From: an uncultured Duncaniella sp.
GTDB taxonomy: Bacteria > Bacteroidota > Bacteroidia > Bacteroidales > Muribaculaceae
Length of the DNA stretch: 64,000 nucleotides
NCBI GenBank assembly: GCA_910577255.1
Contig: CAJTMH010000006.1
Span: 1 to 64,000, forward strand
Reading direction: 5' to 3'
Both the position numbers and the translations under genes were made by a program. The notes below the pieces were generated by a model. The model was not told the DNA's origin. It was given only the letters and a program-made list of their open reading frames with translations, and searched no databases. Within the stretch, counting starts at the first letter, position 1; each line of letters starts with the position of its first letter. Below, piece after piece: positions 42,489 through 50,140 of this stretch.

Positions 42489-44906
42489 TTATTCGAAGAT
42501 GCCTACCAGGCTTGACTTGTAGTTCTGGAGGGCGGTCTTGAGTGCTTTGATTACACCGTAGTCCTTTTCGGCGCCTTCGTAGTTGAGGTCCCATGTGAAG
42601 TCGCCCTTGTTGAGGCGTCCGGCTCCGTAGTAGCCTGTCACGGCTGCGGGGACGTCGATGGCCTCGATGGGGGTGTAGTCATACATGAGCTTCGGGTCGG
42701 TGTCGAAGTTGTTGTAAGTGCCTCCGCCTACCTTTGCCTTGTAGGATGAGGGTACGGCTTCGTCGCGGCTGTCGGCTTCGTAGCAGTCGAAGTCGGCAGG
42801 GCTTGCCTTGTGGGTGATGACTGTGTAGTTGGAGCTTGCGCCCTTCTCGGCATATACGTTGCCGAAGCTTTTGATCATACCGCCGTTCTCGCCTGAGAAT
42901 GTTCCGTCACCCTTGGCGTCGGTGCCCTGTTTTGATATCATCATGGGGTCGTTGGTGGCGCGGAAGAAGTTGCGCTCCACGAAGACGCTTGAGCTTGTGG
43001 TGGCTCCCACGCCGTATTTGGCCACGCCGTCATAGTAGTTGTTCCATACGTGTACGGTCATTGTGCGCACACGCGGGTGGCGTGAGTCGCTGTGGTCAAA
43101 CCAGTTGTGGTGGTAGTCGATGTAGTTGGGGCCTGATTCGCTCTTCATGCCGCAGAGTGATGTCTTGCCTGAGTCATGGAAGCGGTTGTAGGCTATGGTC
43201 ATGTACTGTGAGTTGCCCTTGATGTCGACTGTTCCGTCACCCTTGGCCTGGTCGGCTGCTCCGCCGGCGTTGCCGTAGAAGAAGTCCATGTGGTGAACCC
43301 AGCAGTTGGAGTTCTCGGTGTCAAATGAGAGGGCGTCGTCCATGCAGAGCATGATGGCGAAGTTGCGGAATTCGACTGACTTGGAGTTGCGGATGAGGAA
43401 TCCGAATCCCCATACTGCGGCGTCCTCGCCGATACCTTCGAATGTGATGGGCACTTCGCTGTAGGCGTTTTTGCCTTTCACCTGGATGCCTTCGGAGCTT
43501 GAGTCGAATCCGTCCATGTCGCTGTCAGTGATAGTGCCGATGATGCGGACCACGAGGGGGCGTTTCTCGAAGCCTTTCTGATAGGCGGTTATGATGGCCT
43601 GGAGGCCTGTGTGCACTGTGCCTGAGCCGGGTTGCTCTTTTGTGCTGTAGAGCACTTCGAGCGACACTGTCTTGGCTGTGGCTGCTGTGACGTAGAGCAC
43701 ACGTGCGTCGTCCTTGAGGCTGCCGTCGAGCTTGTAGGCGCCGATGCCGGTGGTGTTGTTGAGGAAGGCGAAACCGCTGCGGTCATAGGCCTTGACGGTC
43801 ATGTTGTCGGCCACGCTTGCCGATGCTTCGTCCTCGGAGCCGCCGATGACCGGAACCACTTTCATGGAGTAGGTTCCTGCGGGGAGTCCTGTCATGTCGG
43901 CACGGCCGTATGAGCCGTAGTTGCGCACGAGCGGCTGGTCGATTTTGGTGAAGTCGGTGTACTTGCCACCTTTAATATATACGCGGTAGGATGTGGCACC
44001 CTGGAATGGCTCCCAGATCACGTAGGCTGATTCGAGCCAGCCTTTGGCGTCGGTGATGTTGACACCGCCGTTGGTGATGTCGCCTTCCGAGCCTGTCTCG
44101 GGGGCTTTGGTGAAGGAGATGTCGGTGATGCTGCGGGTGAAGATGTCGTTCCAGTCGCCCTGGCGGGGAGTGACGGTTACGGTGCCTTCGGTTTTGTCGA
44201 GCGACACTTCGTCGAGGTCGGCTGTGTTGTAGTATTTGAGGTCGCCGTCAGTGGTCTTGAGGAGCATCTGGTTGGCCAGGGGATTCATTTTCACCGAGTG
44301 GTCGGCCGAGGGTGTGTTGCCGCCGGGTCCCACGGGTGTGCCTGAGGGGTCGGTGACTGAGAGAGAGTAGACGTAGATGCCTCCCGAGGCTGCGAGGGTG
44401 ACGTCGCCGTCGGCTGCCACGGTGAGTGTGTGGGTCTGTTTGGTTGATTTGCTGTTGGGGGCTGTGAGGTCGGTCTTGTCAAGGTTGGTGGCGGTGATGC
44501 TGCGCGCGGCGGTTGAGCTTGACGAGAGGATGGTGATGCTGACGTTGTAGCCGGCCTTTGCTTCGGGGATTATGATGGTTGCATCCTTCTTGTTGAGGGC
44601 CATACGCGAGCCCTTGATGTCGACACGGACTGCGTCGGCGTCGGGAAGGGTGAATTTAAGCCCTTTTGTGAACTCGAGTTCTGCACCGTTGGCCATGAGG
44701 GGCTGTGCGGTGAATGTGGTGGCGTTCTTGTAGCGGTTGTTGCTGCTTGAGCTTTCGTGGGTCCAGTTGGTGGGGTCGGCTGCAAGGTTGGCCTGGTCGG
44801 TCGATGAGACTGAGGTGAAGTCCCAAGTCTGTGCGCTCGCCGCGAATGTGATTACGGTGAGAGCTGCGGCTACAGCGCCGCGGAGTGATGAGTAGAATTT
44901 TTTCAT
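42489..44906 (-). CDS. Secreted polysaccharide lyase family 1 pectate lyase
   Basis: Cleaves de-esterified homogalacturonan by beta-elimination. The 805-residue exported protein has a signal peptide (1-25) and an N-terminal region of carbohydrate-binding or Ig type (about 26-380). The PL1 beta-helix (about 420-720) contains MCMDDALSFDTENSNCWVHHMDF, AKGDGTVDIKG and HHNWFDHSDSRHPRVR. The last two hold the calcium-binding Asp and catalytic Arg blocks. No T9SS-like tail is seen on this protein; instead the small gene upstream, overlapping by four bases (ATGA), encodes one. It complements the CE8 and CE12 enzymes 30 kb away. PL1 assignment is firm, exact specificity (pectate versus pectin) less so. 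Confidence 0.88.
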   Translation of the reverse strand: MKKFYSSLRGAVAAALTVITFAASAQTWDFTSVSSTDQANLAADPTNWTHESSSSNNRYKNATTFTAQPLMANGAELEFTKGLKFTLPDADAVRVDIKGSRMALNKKDATIIIPEAKAGYNVSITILSSSSTAARSITATNLDKTDLTAPNSKSTKQTHTLTVAADGDVTLAASGGIYVYSLSVTDPSGTPVGPGGNTPSADHSVKMNPLANQMLLKTTDGDLKYYNTADLDEVSLDKTEGTVTVTPRQGDWNDIFTRSITDISFTKAPETGSEGDITNGGVNITDAKGWLESAYVIWEPFQGATSYRVYIKGGKYTDFTKIDQPLVRNYGSYGRADMTGLPAGTYSMKVVPVIGGSEDEASASVADNMTVKAYDRSGFAFLNNTTGIGAYKLDGSLKDDARVLYVTAATAKTVSLEVLYSTKEQPGSGTVHTGLQAIITAYQKGFEKRPLVVRIIGTITDSDMDGFDSSSEGIQVKGKNAYSEVPITFEGIGEDAAVWGFGFLIRNSKSVEFRNFAIMLCMDDALSFDTENSNCWVHHMDFFYGNAGGAADQAKGDGTVDIKGNSQYMTIAYNRFHDSGKTSLCGMKSESGPNYIDYHHNWFDHSDSRHPRVRTMTVHVWNNYYDGVAKYGVGATTSSSVFVERNFFRATNDPMMISKQGTDAKGDGTFSGENGGMIKSFGNVYAEKGASSNYTVITHKASPADFDCYEADSRDEAVPSSYKAKVGGGTYNNFDTDPKLMYDYTPIEAIDVPAAVTGYYGAGRLNKGDFTWDLNYEGAEKDYGVIKALKTALQNYKSSLVGIFE

Positions 44907-45268
44907 TTCTTTATGTAGACTTTTTCGCCGTTAACTATGTAGAGACCCGGTTCGAGATCCTGGGGGGTCGAGCCGAGGTATTGACCTTTGAGATTGTAGA
45001 CGCCCTGTCGCTTGGCGGGGTCGGCTATGATGTCGGTGATGGCTGTTGTCTCATCGTGAGAGAGGGCCACGGCTACGAGCGACATGTCGGCCGATTCGGT
45101 GGAGTTGTCGCTGAAAGTGAGATGCACGGTGCCATCCGTGAATTTCATTTTTGTCAGTTCCTTGGGGTGCTGCACTCCGTCGATCGTGGTGACGATCTTG
45201 GAGTCGGCCTGGGCTGCGAGAGCCGAGACGAGAAGCCCAAGTGACAGAATCACTTTAGATGCTTTCAT
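44903..45268 (-). CDS. Small secreted protein with a T9SS-like tail, coupled to the pectate lyase
   Basis: A 121-residue exported protein: signal peptide (1-21), a short beta-rich module (about 22-80, HPKELTKMKFTDGTVHLTFS), then GVYNLKGQYLGSTPQDLEPG ending in EKVYIKK. The end matches the pattern YxLxGxx..GxYI of type A T9SS sorting tails. The pectate lyase start lies inside its stop codon, so translation is coupled. Possible explanations are a split gene, in which lyase and tail were once joined, or a small carrier or anchor for the lyase. In the split view the order is unusual, because the tail domain comes before the enzyme. No homologue of known function is recognised. Confidence 0.7.
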   Translation of the reverse strand: MKASKVILSLGLLVSALAAQADSKIVTTIDGVQHPKELTKMKFTDGTVHLTFSDNSTESADMSLVAVALSHDETTAITDIIADPAKRQGVYNLKGQYLGSTPQDLEPGLYIVNGEKVYIKK

Positions 45269-45549
45269 TTTGGAATGATTTGTGATAAAAACTGGAAAAT
45301 ATAATGATATTAGTCTTTGCAGGTAATGGTATGCTATTAGATTGGTAAGAAATATGCCAATTTGGGTGCAAAGTTGGGGAATAAAAACAAGAATTGCAAT
45401 GAAATTGCGTTAAAAACTGCTAAAATCGGCTTTGGGCTTAGTGTAGAGCCTCTGTTGCGGCAAATTGTAGGGCGCGATATCGCTAATGGCCTAAGTGCCA
45501 AACGGAATGAGGTGATGATATGGGCTTGTGGGGCAGAGGGCTTATTGTA
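45269..45549. other. Intergenic leader of the pectate lyase operon
   Basis: About 280 bases between the mscL terminator and the small secreted gene. The best promoter candidate on the minus strand is CAACTTTG (45376 to 45369) followed by CACCC, one base off the consensus. Short frames here have no support. Confidence 0.4.
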
Positions 45550-45590
45550 GGGTAAACAAGAAGCGCCCGCCACGGTGGTGGCGAGCGCCA
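45550..45590 (-). terminator. Terminator after mscL
   Basis: GCGCCCGCCAC (45563-45573) pairs with GTGGCGAGCGC (45578-45588), with one mismatch and a 4-nt loop. On the minus strand a T-rich tail (TTCTTGTTT) follows. It lies about 55 bases after the mscL stop. Confidence 0.8.
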
Positions 45591-45642
45591 TGATGCTGTG
45601 CATCAGCCACGGAGGATGATGCCGCCGCTTGTGGGCAGGGGG

Positions 45643-46068
45643 TTACTTCTTTTCCTTGAGGAGGTCGCGGATCTCGGTGAGAAGCACCTCTTCCTTGGTG
45701 GGTTCGGGGGCGGGTGCCGGAGCTTCCTCTTTCTTGCGTTTCATCTGGTTGATGGCCTGGATGGCTACGAAGATGCAGAAGGCCACGATGAGGAAGTCGA
45801 CGATGGTCTGCACCCATGTGCCCCAGTTGAGGGTCACTTCGGGGGTGAGCACCTCCTGGGTGGTGCCGTCGATCACGGCTTTCTGTATCACCAGCTTATA
45901 GTCGGTGAAGTTCATGCCTCCGGTGGCCACTCCCACGAGGGGCATGATGATGTCGTCGACCAGCGAGGAGATGATTTTGCCGAAAGCGGCACCGATCACA
46001 ACGCCGACAGCCATGTCGATGACGTTGCCACGCATTGCAAACTCTTTGAATTCTTTCAATAATGCCAT
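45643..46068 (-). CDS. mscL: Large-conductance mechanosensitive channel
   Basis: Inner-membrane channel that opens under high membrane tension to release solutes during osmotic downshock. The 141-residue protein starts with the family sequence LKEFKEFAMRGNVIDMAVGV, has two transmembrane helices (about 15-45 and 75-105) and ends in a charged helical bundle (EVLLTEIRDLLKEKK). The C-terminal Glu/Ala/Pro-rich linker is longer than in E. coli. It is a single gene with a -7 box upstream and its own terminator. Confidence 0.95.
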   Translation of the reverse strand: MALLKEFKEFAMRGNVIDMAVGVVIGAAFGKIISSLVDDIIMPLVGVATGGMNFTDYKLVIQKAVIDGTTQEVLTPEVTLNWGTWVQTIVDFLIVAFCIFVAIQAINQMKRKKEEAPAPAPEPTKEEVLLTEIRDLLKEKK

Positions 46069-46130
46069 GATGGTGTTGGGTTAAAATGTGTGGATATTCT
46101 GATAAATTGATAGATTCAACTATATTAACA

Positions 46131-46138
46131 CAAAAGTA
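46131..46138 (-). promoter_or_regulatory. -7 box of mscL
   Basis: On the minus strand TACTTTTG (46138 to 46131) followed by TG fits TAnnTTTG and lies 62 bases before the start. Confidence 0.5.
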
Positions 46139-46255
46139 GGGAAAAATATCGAAAATGTATGTATGTTAATGTATATTTTGGATTTTTGTCACAAAAGAGG
46201 CAAAAATGGCAAATTTTAATGCTATATATAGAGGTGGAAATTGAAAAATTATTAT

Positions 46256-46263
46256 TACTTTTG
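46256..46263 (+). promoter_or_regulatory. -7 box of gapA
   Basis: TACTTTTG at 46256-46263 fits TAnnTTTG and precedes a leader of about 90 bases before the start at 46359. The upstream -33 is not clear. Surrounding DNA is AT-rich. Confidence 0.5.
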
Positions 46264-46358
46264 TGGCGCAAAATCAAAGGGTGGCCCATGGATGGCTCCG
46301 GCGATGATGCGCTCACTGTTTCAATAGGAAAATTTTTGTAACCCAATTTATATAAACT

Positions 46359-47369
46359 ATGACAAAAATAGGTATTAATGGTTTTGGCCGCATCGGTCGG
46401 TTCGTATTCCGTGCTTCAACCAAGCGCGATGACATCGAAGTAGTTGCAATCAACGACCTTCTCCCCGTTGACTACATGGCTTACATGCTCAAGTATGACA
46501 CAATGCACGGCAAGTTTGACGGCACTGTTGACTACGATCTCGAAAAGAGCCTCCTCATCGTTAATGGCAAATCAATCCGCGTTACCGCATGCAAGAACCC
46601 CGCAGAAATCGCTTGGGGCGCAGTAGGTGCAGAATACGTTGTTGAATCAACCGGTCTCTTCCTCACCAAGGAAAAGGCACAGGCTCACATCGAAGCCGGC
46701 GCAAAATACGTGGTTATGTCAGCTCCTTCAAAGGACGACACCCCCATGTTCGTTTGCGGTGTAAACCAGGACAGCTATGTTAAGGGTACTCAGTTCGTGT
46801 CAAACGCTTCTTGCACCACCAACTGCTTGGCTCCTATCACCAAGGTGCTCAACGACAAGTTTGGCGTTGTAGAAGGCCTCATGACCACAGTGCACTCTAC
46901 CACAGCTACCCAGAAGACTGTTGACGGTCCCTCAATGAAGGACTGGCGCGGTGGCCGTGCTGCTTCAGGCAACATCATCCCCTCATCTACAGGTGCTGCC
47001 AAGGCTGTAGGCAAAGTTATCCCCGAACTCAACGGCAAGCTCACCGGTATGTCAATGCGTGTCCCCACCCTCGACGTATCAGTAGTTGACCTCACCGTTA
47101 ACCTCGCTAAGCCCGCTACTTACGAAGAAATCTGCGCTGCCATGAAGGAAGCTTCTGAAGGCGAACTCAAGGGTATCCTCGGTTACACTGAAGATGCAGT
47201 CGTATCAAGCGACTTCCTCGGTGATCCCCGCACTTCTATCTTCGACAAGAACGCAGGTATCATGCTTTCACCCACTTTCGTTAAGGTGGTTTCTTGGTAT
47301 GACAACGAAATCGGCTACTCTAACAAGGTGCTCGATCTCATCGCTCACATGAAGAAAGTTAACGGCTAA
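46359..47369 (+). CDS. gapA: Glyceraldehyde-3-phosphate dehydrogenase, type I
   Basis: Oxidises glyceraldehyde 3-phosphate with NAD and phosphate to 1,3-bisphosphoglycerate in glycolysis. The 336-residue protein has the Rossmann loop KIGINGFGRIGRFVF at the start, the active-site SNASCTTNCLAP with the catalytic Cys near 155, and the C-terminal SWYDNEIGYSNKVLD. Length is typical. Codon use is distinct from its neighbours, favouring GTT, GCT, CTC and AAG with few rare codons, as expected of a very highly expressed gene. Single transcript with its own terminator. It converges on the inverted-repeat element downstream. Confidence 0.97.
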   Translation: MTKIGINGFGRIGRFVFRASTKRDDIEVVAINDLLPVDYMAYMLKYDTMHGKFDGTVDYDLEKSLLIVNGKSIRVTACKNPAEIAWGAVGAEYVVESTGLFLTKEKAQAHIEAGAKYVVMSAPSKDDTPMFVCGVNQDSYVKGTQFVSNASCTTNCLAPITKVLNDKFGVVEGLMTTVHSTTATQKTVDGPSMKDWRGGRAASGNIIPSSTGAAKAVGKVIPELNGKLTGMSMRVPTLDVSVVDLTVNLAKPATYEEICAAMKEASEGELKGILGYTEDAVVSSDFLGDPRTSIFDKNAGIMLSPTFVKVVSWYDNEIGYSNKVLDLIAHMKKVNG

Positions 47370-47406
47370 TACATGCCCTGAAGGATAATATCCACACAGA
47401 ATTTCC

Positions 47407-47444
47407 ATCCCCTGCCCGACATAATCTCAGGCAGGGGATTTTTG
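47407..47444 (+). terminator. Terminator after gapA
   Basis: ATCCCCTGCC (47407-47416) pairs with GGCAGGGGAT (47430-47439), followed by TTTTG. It lies just ahead of the repeat element. Confidence 0.88.
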
Positions 47445-47470
47445 TGCCTTATGGTGACGCCTCCATCGTT

Positions 47471-47786
47471 GTCTCATTCGTCTCATTTGTCTCATCCGTC
47501 TCATTTGTCTCATTTTGTCTCATTCCCCCCTTTTTATGAGACAATGAGACAAACACTGATTCGATGTGTGGCTTTCAGGATGGATATATGGCATTACAGG
47601 CCCCTCATTGCAGCTTTTGCAGTCTCATCCGTCTCATGTCTCTGCGACAAGCCTGTCTCATTTTGTCTCATTTTGTCTCATTTTGTCTCATCCGTCTCAT
47701 TTTGTCTCATTTTGTCTCATTTTGTCTCATTTTGTCTCATTCCCTCTGAGATGAGACAGATGAGACTCATGAGACAGATGAGACTG
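47471..47786. repeat. Left GTCTCAT heptamer array
   Basis: About 17 copies of GTCTCAT and 6 of its complement ATGAGAC, spaced by 2-3 bases to give 9- or 10-bp units (GTCTCATTTT, GTCTCATCC). The middle of the array is interrupted by a unique 100-bp stretch that forms the core of the left inverted arm. The right end flips to the complement orientation and contains the palindrome GACTCATGAG. There are no spacers of CRISPR size. Confidence 0.9.
47507..47655 (+). repeat. Left arm of a 149-bp inverted repeat
   Basis: This stretch is the reverse complement of 48453-48601 with 5 mismatches in 149 positions and no gap (about 97% identity). It holds a short frame (MRQTLIRCVAFRMDIWHYR...) that is also present in the other arm. 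Two of the five differences are silent in that frame. There is no ribosome binding site for it. Confidence 0.92.
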
Positions 47787-48340
47787 ACTCCCTATATATC
47801 ATCCGGTGAATGAGACCGATGGTTTAGTGTAAGTTGCTGAAAAATATTGATTTATTTAGATGTCATACTGCTACTGAGCATAGATTGACATGGATATAAG
47901 GTTCAAGCATGTGGCAGGAGAATAGCTTGGCTATGGATATGTGTATCAGACAGATGTTTATACTATAGGTTGACTATGTGGGATATAAATCATCAGGCTT
48001 CAGCCATAAACATGATGTATATCTGCGATGCAGAGGCTTACATGTGTAAGGCCAAGTGATTTATGCATATGATAAATGATTGTATTACAGGTATTTAAGA
48101 TGATAAGTATATATGTGATATATACTTATATATTCATATATATATATACTCATACTTAACCCTCTACAGATATTGAGACATCAATATACACTCCCCCCAT
48201 ACATCTTATATTATATAAAATGTATTAAGATATGGATAGGTGAAGATGTGGGGAGGTAGTGCAAAGTTACTACCCCATAGGGGGCTTATGAGTGCGATAA
48301 TATCGTTTTGTTACTCGAAAAAGCTCAAAGCATGCACGAG
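47787..48340. other. AT-rich gene-free core between the inverted arms
   Basis: About 550 bases clearly richer in A and T than any gene around it, without a credible reading frame. It holds a perfect 12-bp palindrome with 3-nt loop (48103-48114 with 48118-48129), a near-perfect 27-bp palindrome (48199-48225), and runs of TATATA. A leftward -7 box lies at 48262-48269. The content fits a noncoding RNA, a structural DNA site, or the body of a non-autonomous mobile element; sequence alone does not decide. Confidence 0.6.
48262..48269 (-). promoter_or_regulatory. Leftward -7 box inside the repeat element
   Basis: On the minus strand TAACTTTG (48269 to 48262) followed by CAC is a perfect match to the strongest -7 form in this window. 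It points into the AT-rich core, where no gene is visible. A -33 TTG is missing at the standard spacing. Confidence 0.5.
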
Positions 48341-48452
48341 CATATCATTTTGTCTCATCCGTCTCATCCGTCTCATCTGTCTCATCAATCTGTCTCATGA
48401 GACAAAATGAGACAAAATGAGACAATGTGAGACAAAATGAGACAAAGTGAGA

Positions 48453-48601
48453 CAGGCATGTCGCAGAGACGTGAGACGGATGTGACTGCAAAAGCTGCAA
48501 TGAGAGGCCTGTAATGCCATATATCCATCCTGAAAGCCACACATCTAATCAGTGTTTGTCTCATTGTCTCATAAAAAGGGGGGAATGAGACAAAATGAGA
48601 C
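48453..48601 (-). repeat. Right arm of the 149-bp inverted repeat
   Basis: Reverse complement of 47507-47655 with 5 mismatches and equal length. Pairing of the arms would enclose 797 bases. The flanking heptamers match less well, so the 149-bp arm is the best-preserved part. Confidence 0.92.
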
Positions 48602-48626
48602 AAAGTGAGACAAAGTGAGACATTCA

Positions 48627-48645
48627 GTCTCATGTCGCATGAGAC
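48627..48645 (-). terminator. Heptamer-built hairpin just after the symporter stop codon
   Basis: GTCTCATG (48627-48634) and CATGAGAC (48638-48645) form a perfect 8-bp stem with a 3-nt loop, about 23 bases after the stop at 48668. It has no T tract. It may end the transcript or protect its 3' end and is made from the repeat heptamers themselves. Confidence 0.5.
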
Positions 48646-48667
48646 AGTATGACTTTACGGCAGAGGA

Positions 48668-50074
48668 TTAGTCGGCGTGAGCAGGTGAACGGTGCGTGTC
48701 AGATGTGGTCAATCTCTTTACCTCGCGACGGAGCATCAGGAGTGTGACCATGGTGGGAAACGCCATGAGGGCATAGAAGAGGTCGCAGAACCCTACGGCC
48801 ACCCCCAGAGGCATCACGGCGAAGATGACGAGCGTGGCTATGAAAAACCATGTGTAGTAACGTGCTTTCTCCTCGCCGAAGAGATAAGCGGCGCAGCGGT
48901 TGCCGTAGAAGCTGTAGCTGAACATTGAGGAGAGCGCGAAGCACAGCACTATCACCATGAGCATATATTCACCTAACGGGATGGCTTTGCCGAAGGCTCG
49001 CATCGCCACCTCCAGTCCCTTTATGCCTTCCACTCCCTGCAGGTCACCGCATAGGAGTATGGCCAGGGCAGTGAGTGTACACACTATGCCTGAGTCGATG
49101 CTCGGACCGAGCATGGCTATGAGCCCTTCGCGCACCGGCTCGGTGTTGGAGGAGGCTCCATGCATTATTGTGGCCGTCCCTACACCTGCGTCATTGACCA
49201 GGGCGGCTCTCCGTGCCCCTATGATGGCTATCCCCGCAAGTGCTCCCCAGCCGGCGCGCAGATTGAAGGCTTCGGCGAAGATTGACCGGAACACTGCCGG
49301 GACATCGGCTATGTTGGTGGCGATGATGTAGGCCACGAGAACGAAGTAGAGACCCACCATGAAGGGGACGAGCCAGGTGGCAACCCTTGCTATGCGTCGT
49401 ATGCCCCCGATGACCACGGCGGTGACTGTAAGCGCGATGGCGAGCCCGATTACGAGGCGGAAGGATGTGTGGCGGTCCCACCCGGTGATGGCCGAAATCC
49501 CTCCGGCCAGAGGGTTGGAGGCAAGCCACTCAGGGGTGGTGAATGTGGTCATCAGCGCCTCGGTGAGCTGGTTGGCGTTCATTATGCAGAGGGTTCCGAG
49601 CATCCCTGCCACGGCGAATGTGACCGCGAGCCAGTGCCATCCCGGCCCCATGGCGCGGTCAATGATGTGCATTGTGCCTCCGGCGGGACGTCCGTCGGGG
49701 GTCGATGACTTGAAGCGTGTGGTGAGCACCCCCTCGTGGAATTTTGTCGACATCCCCACCAGTGCGCTCACCCACATCCAGAAGATGGCTCCCGGTCCGC
49801 CCATCACAAGGGCTATGGCCACTCCGGCTATGTTGCCCATCCCCACGGTGGCTGCCACCACTGATGCGAGGGCTTGCACGGAGGATATCTGCGAGCCTGC
49901 TTGGCGTGACTGCTTGTTGCGCAGCTCACGGAGCGCGTCGGGGAGACGGCGCACCGACACCATCCCTGAATAGAAGAACAGGAAGAAGCCTCCTCCGATG
50001 AGGAGTATGAAGAGCGGATAGCCGCATAGGAAGTCGGCTGTCAGTGTGACATAGTGTCCTATAGTGTCGAGCAT
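48668..50074 (-). CDS. Sodium:alanine/glycine symporter (AGCS family)
   Basis: A 468-residue inner-membrane transporter that takes up alanine or glycine with sodium ions. About 10-11 membrane helices are visible, with the family blocks VAATVGMGNIAGVAIALVMGGPGAIFWMW, GPGWHWLAVTFAVAGM and RRAALVNDAGVGTATIMHG. The N-terminal SSVQALASVVAATVGMGN block carries the sodium-binding residues of AlsT-type carriers. It is third in an operon after dgt and the TPM gene. No hairpin with T tract follows; the transcript runs into the heptamer element. Confidence 0.93.
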   Translation of the reverse strand: MLDTIGHYVTLTADFLCGYPLFILLIGGGFFLFFYSGMVSVRRLPDALRELRNKQSRQAGSQISSVQALASVVAATVGMGNIAGVAIALVMGGPGAIFWMWVSALVGMSTKFHEGVLTTRFKSSTPDGRPAGGTMHIIDRAMGPGWHWLAVTFAVAGMLGTLCIMNANQLTEALMTTFTTPEWLASNPLAGGISAITGWDRHTSFRLVIGLAIALTVTAVVIGGIRRIARVATWLVPFMVGLYFVLVAYIIATNIADVPAVFRSIFAEAFNLRAGWGALAGIAIIGARRAALVNDAGVGTATIMHGASSNTEPVREGLIAMLGPSIDSGIVCTLTALAILLCGDLQGVEGIKGLEVAMRAFGKAIPLGEYMLMVIVLCFALSSMFSYSFYGNRCAAYLFGEEKARYYTWFFIATLVIFAVMPLGVAVGFCDLFYALMAFPTMVTLLMLRREVKRLTTSDTHRSPAHAD

Positions 50075-50140
50075 GGTATGATGGCTGGGGGTTATGGGGT
50101 GTTGCCGTTATGGTCGTCATGTGGGTGTCGGCGGGGCTTT

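Larger units (their letters stand above)
48352..48645. repeat. Right GTCTCAT heptamer array
   Basis: Mirror partner of the left array. It starts with about five GTCTCAT units, then switches to ATGAGAC and GTGAGAC units with 10-bp period, crosses the unique core of the right inverted arm, and continues to the end of the symporter gene. GTGAGAC variants are commoner here than in the left array. Confidence 0.88.

Noticed and set aside
47442..47813. Protein-coding genes in the heptamer array
   Set aside because: The open frames are created by the repeat (LSHFVSFCLI-type peptides), exist in several frames at once and have no ribosome binding site.
47464..48650. CRISPR array
   Set aside because: The repeats are 7 bases in 9-10 bp units with no unique spacers of 25-45 bases, they occur in both orientations, and no cas genes are near.
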